A DNA stretch of 5,376 bases, from assembly GCA_903831485.1 (NCBI GenBank), contig CAIKXW010000066.1:1-5376 (forward strand), given 5' to 3'. The position numbers were made by a program, and so were the translations under genes. Below the pieces are notes generated by a model, which saw nothing but the letters and a program-made list of their open reading frames with translations, was not told the DNA's origin and ran no database searches. Origin of the DNA: an uncultured Alphaproteobacteria bacterium (GTDB lineage Bacteria > Pseudomonadota > Alphaproteobacteria > Caulobacterales > Hyphomonadaceae). This document shows positions 5,135 to 5,376 of this stretch, one piece after another (position 1 is the first letter of the stretch; each line of letters starts with the position of its first letter).

Positions 5135-5376
5135 ATGGCCAATACGAAATCCGCCGAGAAAATGGTGCGCAAGATCGCCCGGCGGACCGAGGTCAACAAG
5201 TCACGCCGGTCGCGCGTCCGCACATTCGTCCGAAAGGTCGAGGAAGCCGTTGCGTCAGGCGACAAGGCCGCCGCCATCAAGGCGCTGAAGGCCGCCGAGC
5301 CGGAGATCATGCGCGGCGTCACCAAGGGCGTGCTGCACAAGAACACCGCCTCGCGCAAAGTCTCGCGTCTTGCCGC
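5135..5376 (+). CDS. rpsT: 30S ribosomal protein S20, 3' end outside the window
   Basis: S20 is a primary binding protein of the 16S rRNA that helps assemble the 30S subunit. Translation from ATG 5135 gives 80 codons before the window ends: [20 protein letters not shown], then [19 protein letters not shown], then a segment with [20 protein letters not shown] and [11 protein letters not shown]. This Lys/Arg-rich helical pattern, with the late [13 protein letters not shown] motif, is diagnostic. S20 is usually about 86-90 residues, so only a few codons are missing. GGAAG at 5126-5130 lies 4 bases ahead of the start. In many alphaproteobacteria dnaA and the replication origin region come next, though that lies beyond this window. 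The identification is secure. Confidence 0.97.
   Translation, partial: MANTKSAEKMVRKIARRTEVNKSRRSRVRTFVRKVEEAVASGDKAAAIKALKAAEPEIMRGVTKGVLHKNTASRKVSRLA

Noticed and set aside
1..5376. Clustering of GANTC sites as a CcrM/GcrA regulatory signal
   Set aside because: About ten GANTC sites were noted by eye, most inside genes, with no pair or cluster in a promoter-like position.

Overview
The window looks like a chromosomal stretch of a high-GC alphaproteobacterium. The rsmI, yraN, BON lipoprotein, gshB order and the enoyl-CoA hydratase, rpsT order (which usually leads into dnaA and the origin region in this class) are both familiar alphaproteobacterial arrangements. A Caulobacterales/Hyphomonadaceae-like member is a reasonable guess, but the sequence alone does not prove it. 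All supported protein genes are on the + strand. No tRNA, rRNA, insertion sequence, CRISPR array or phage gene was seen.

Region 1 (1-984): the 3' two thirds of rsmI, a 16S rRNA methyltransferase. It overlaps the start of a yraN-family (UPF0102) gene that is clearly broken, with an internal deletion that removes the GEID motif, a Glu-to-Gly change in the FVEVK motif, and two frameshifts.

Region 2 (985-2930): a short upstream gap with a weak promoter candidate, a lipoprotein with two BON domains, and a complete glutathione synthetase gene (gshB), with a GC-rich hairpin just ahead of the gshB ribosome binding site.

Region 3 (2931-3185): about 255 bases without a convincing gene. It is rich in perfect inverted repeats and holds a doubtful 56-codon reading frame on the minus strand.

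Region 4 (3186-4988): a tight three-gene unit with gaps of 30 and 24 bases and a good ribosome binding site before each gene. It encodes a small secreted protein, a lysine-free acidic cytoplasmic protein of unknown function, and an enoyl-CoA hydratase of the crotonase family with its catalytic residues intact.

Region 5 (4989-5376): a repeat/hairpin element, a good promoter candidate, and the start of rpsT (ribosomal protein S20), which runs off the window end.

Most of the window is ordinary housekeeping sequence. I found no evidence for a new defence, mobile or biosynthetic system. The points most worth a second look are the decayed yraN, the palindrome cluster after gshB, and the two uncharacterised proteins co-transcribed with the hydratase.
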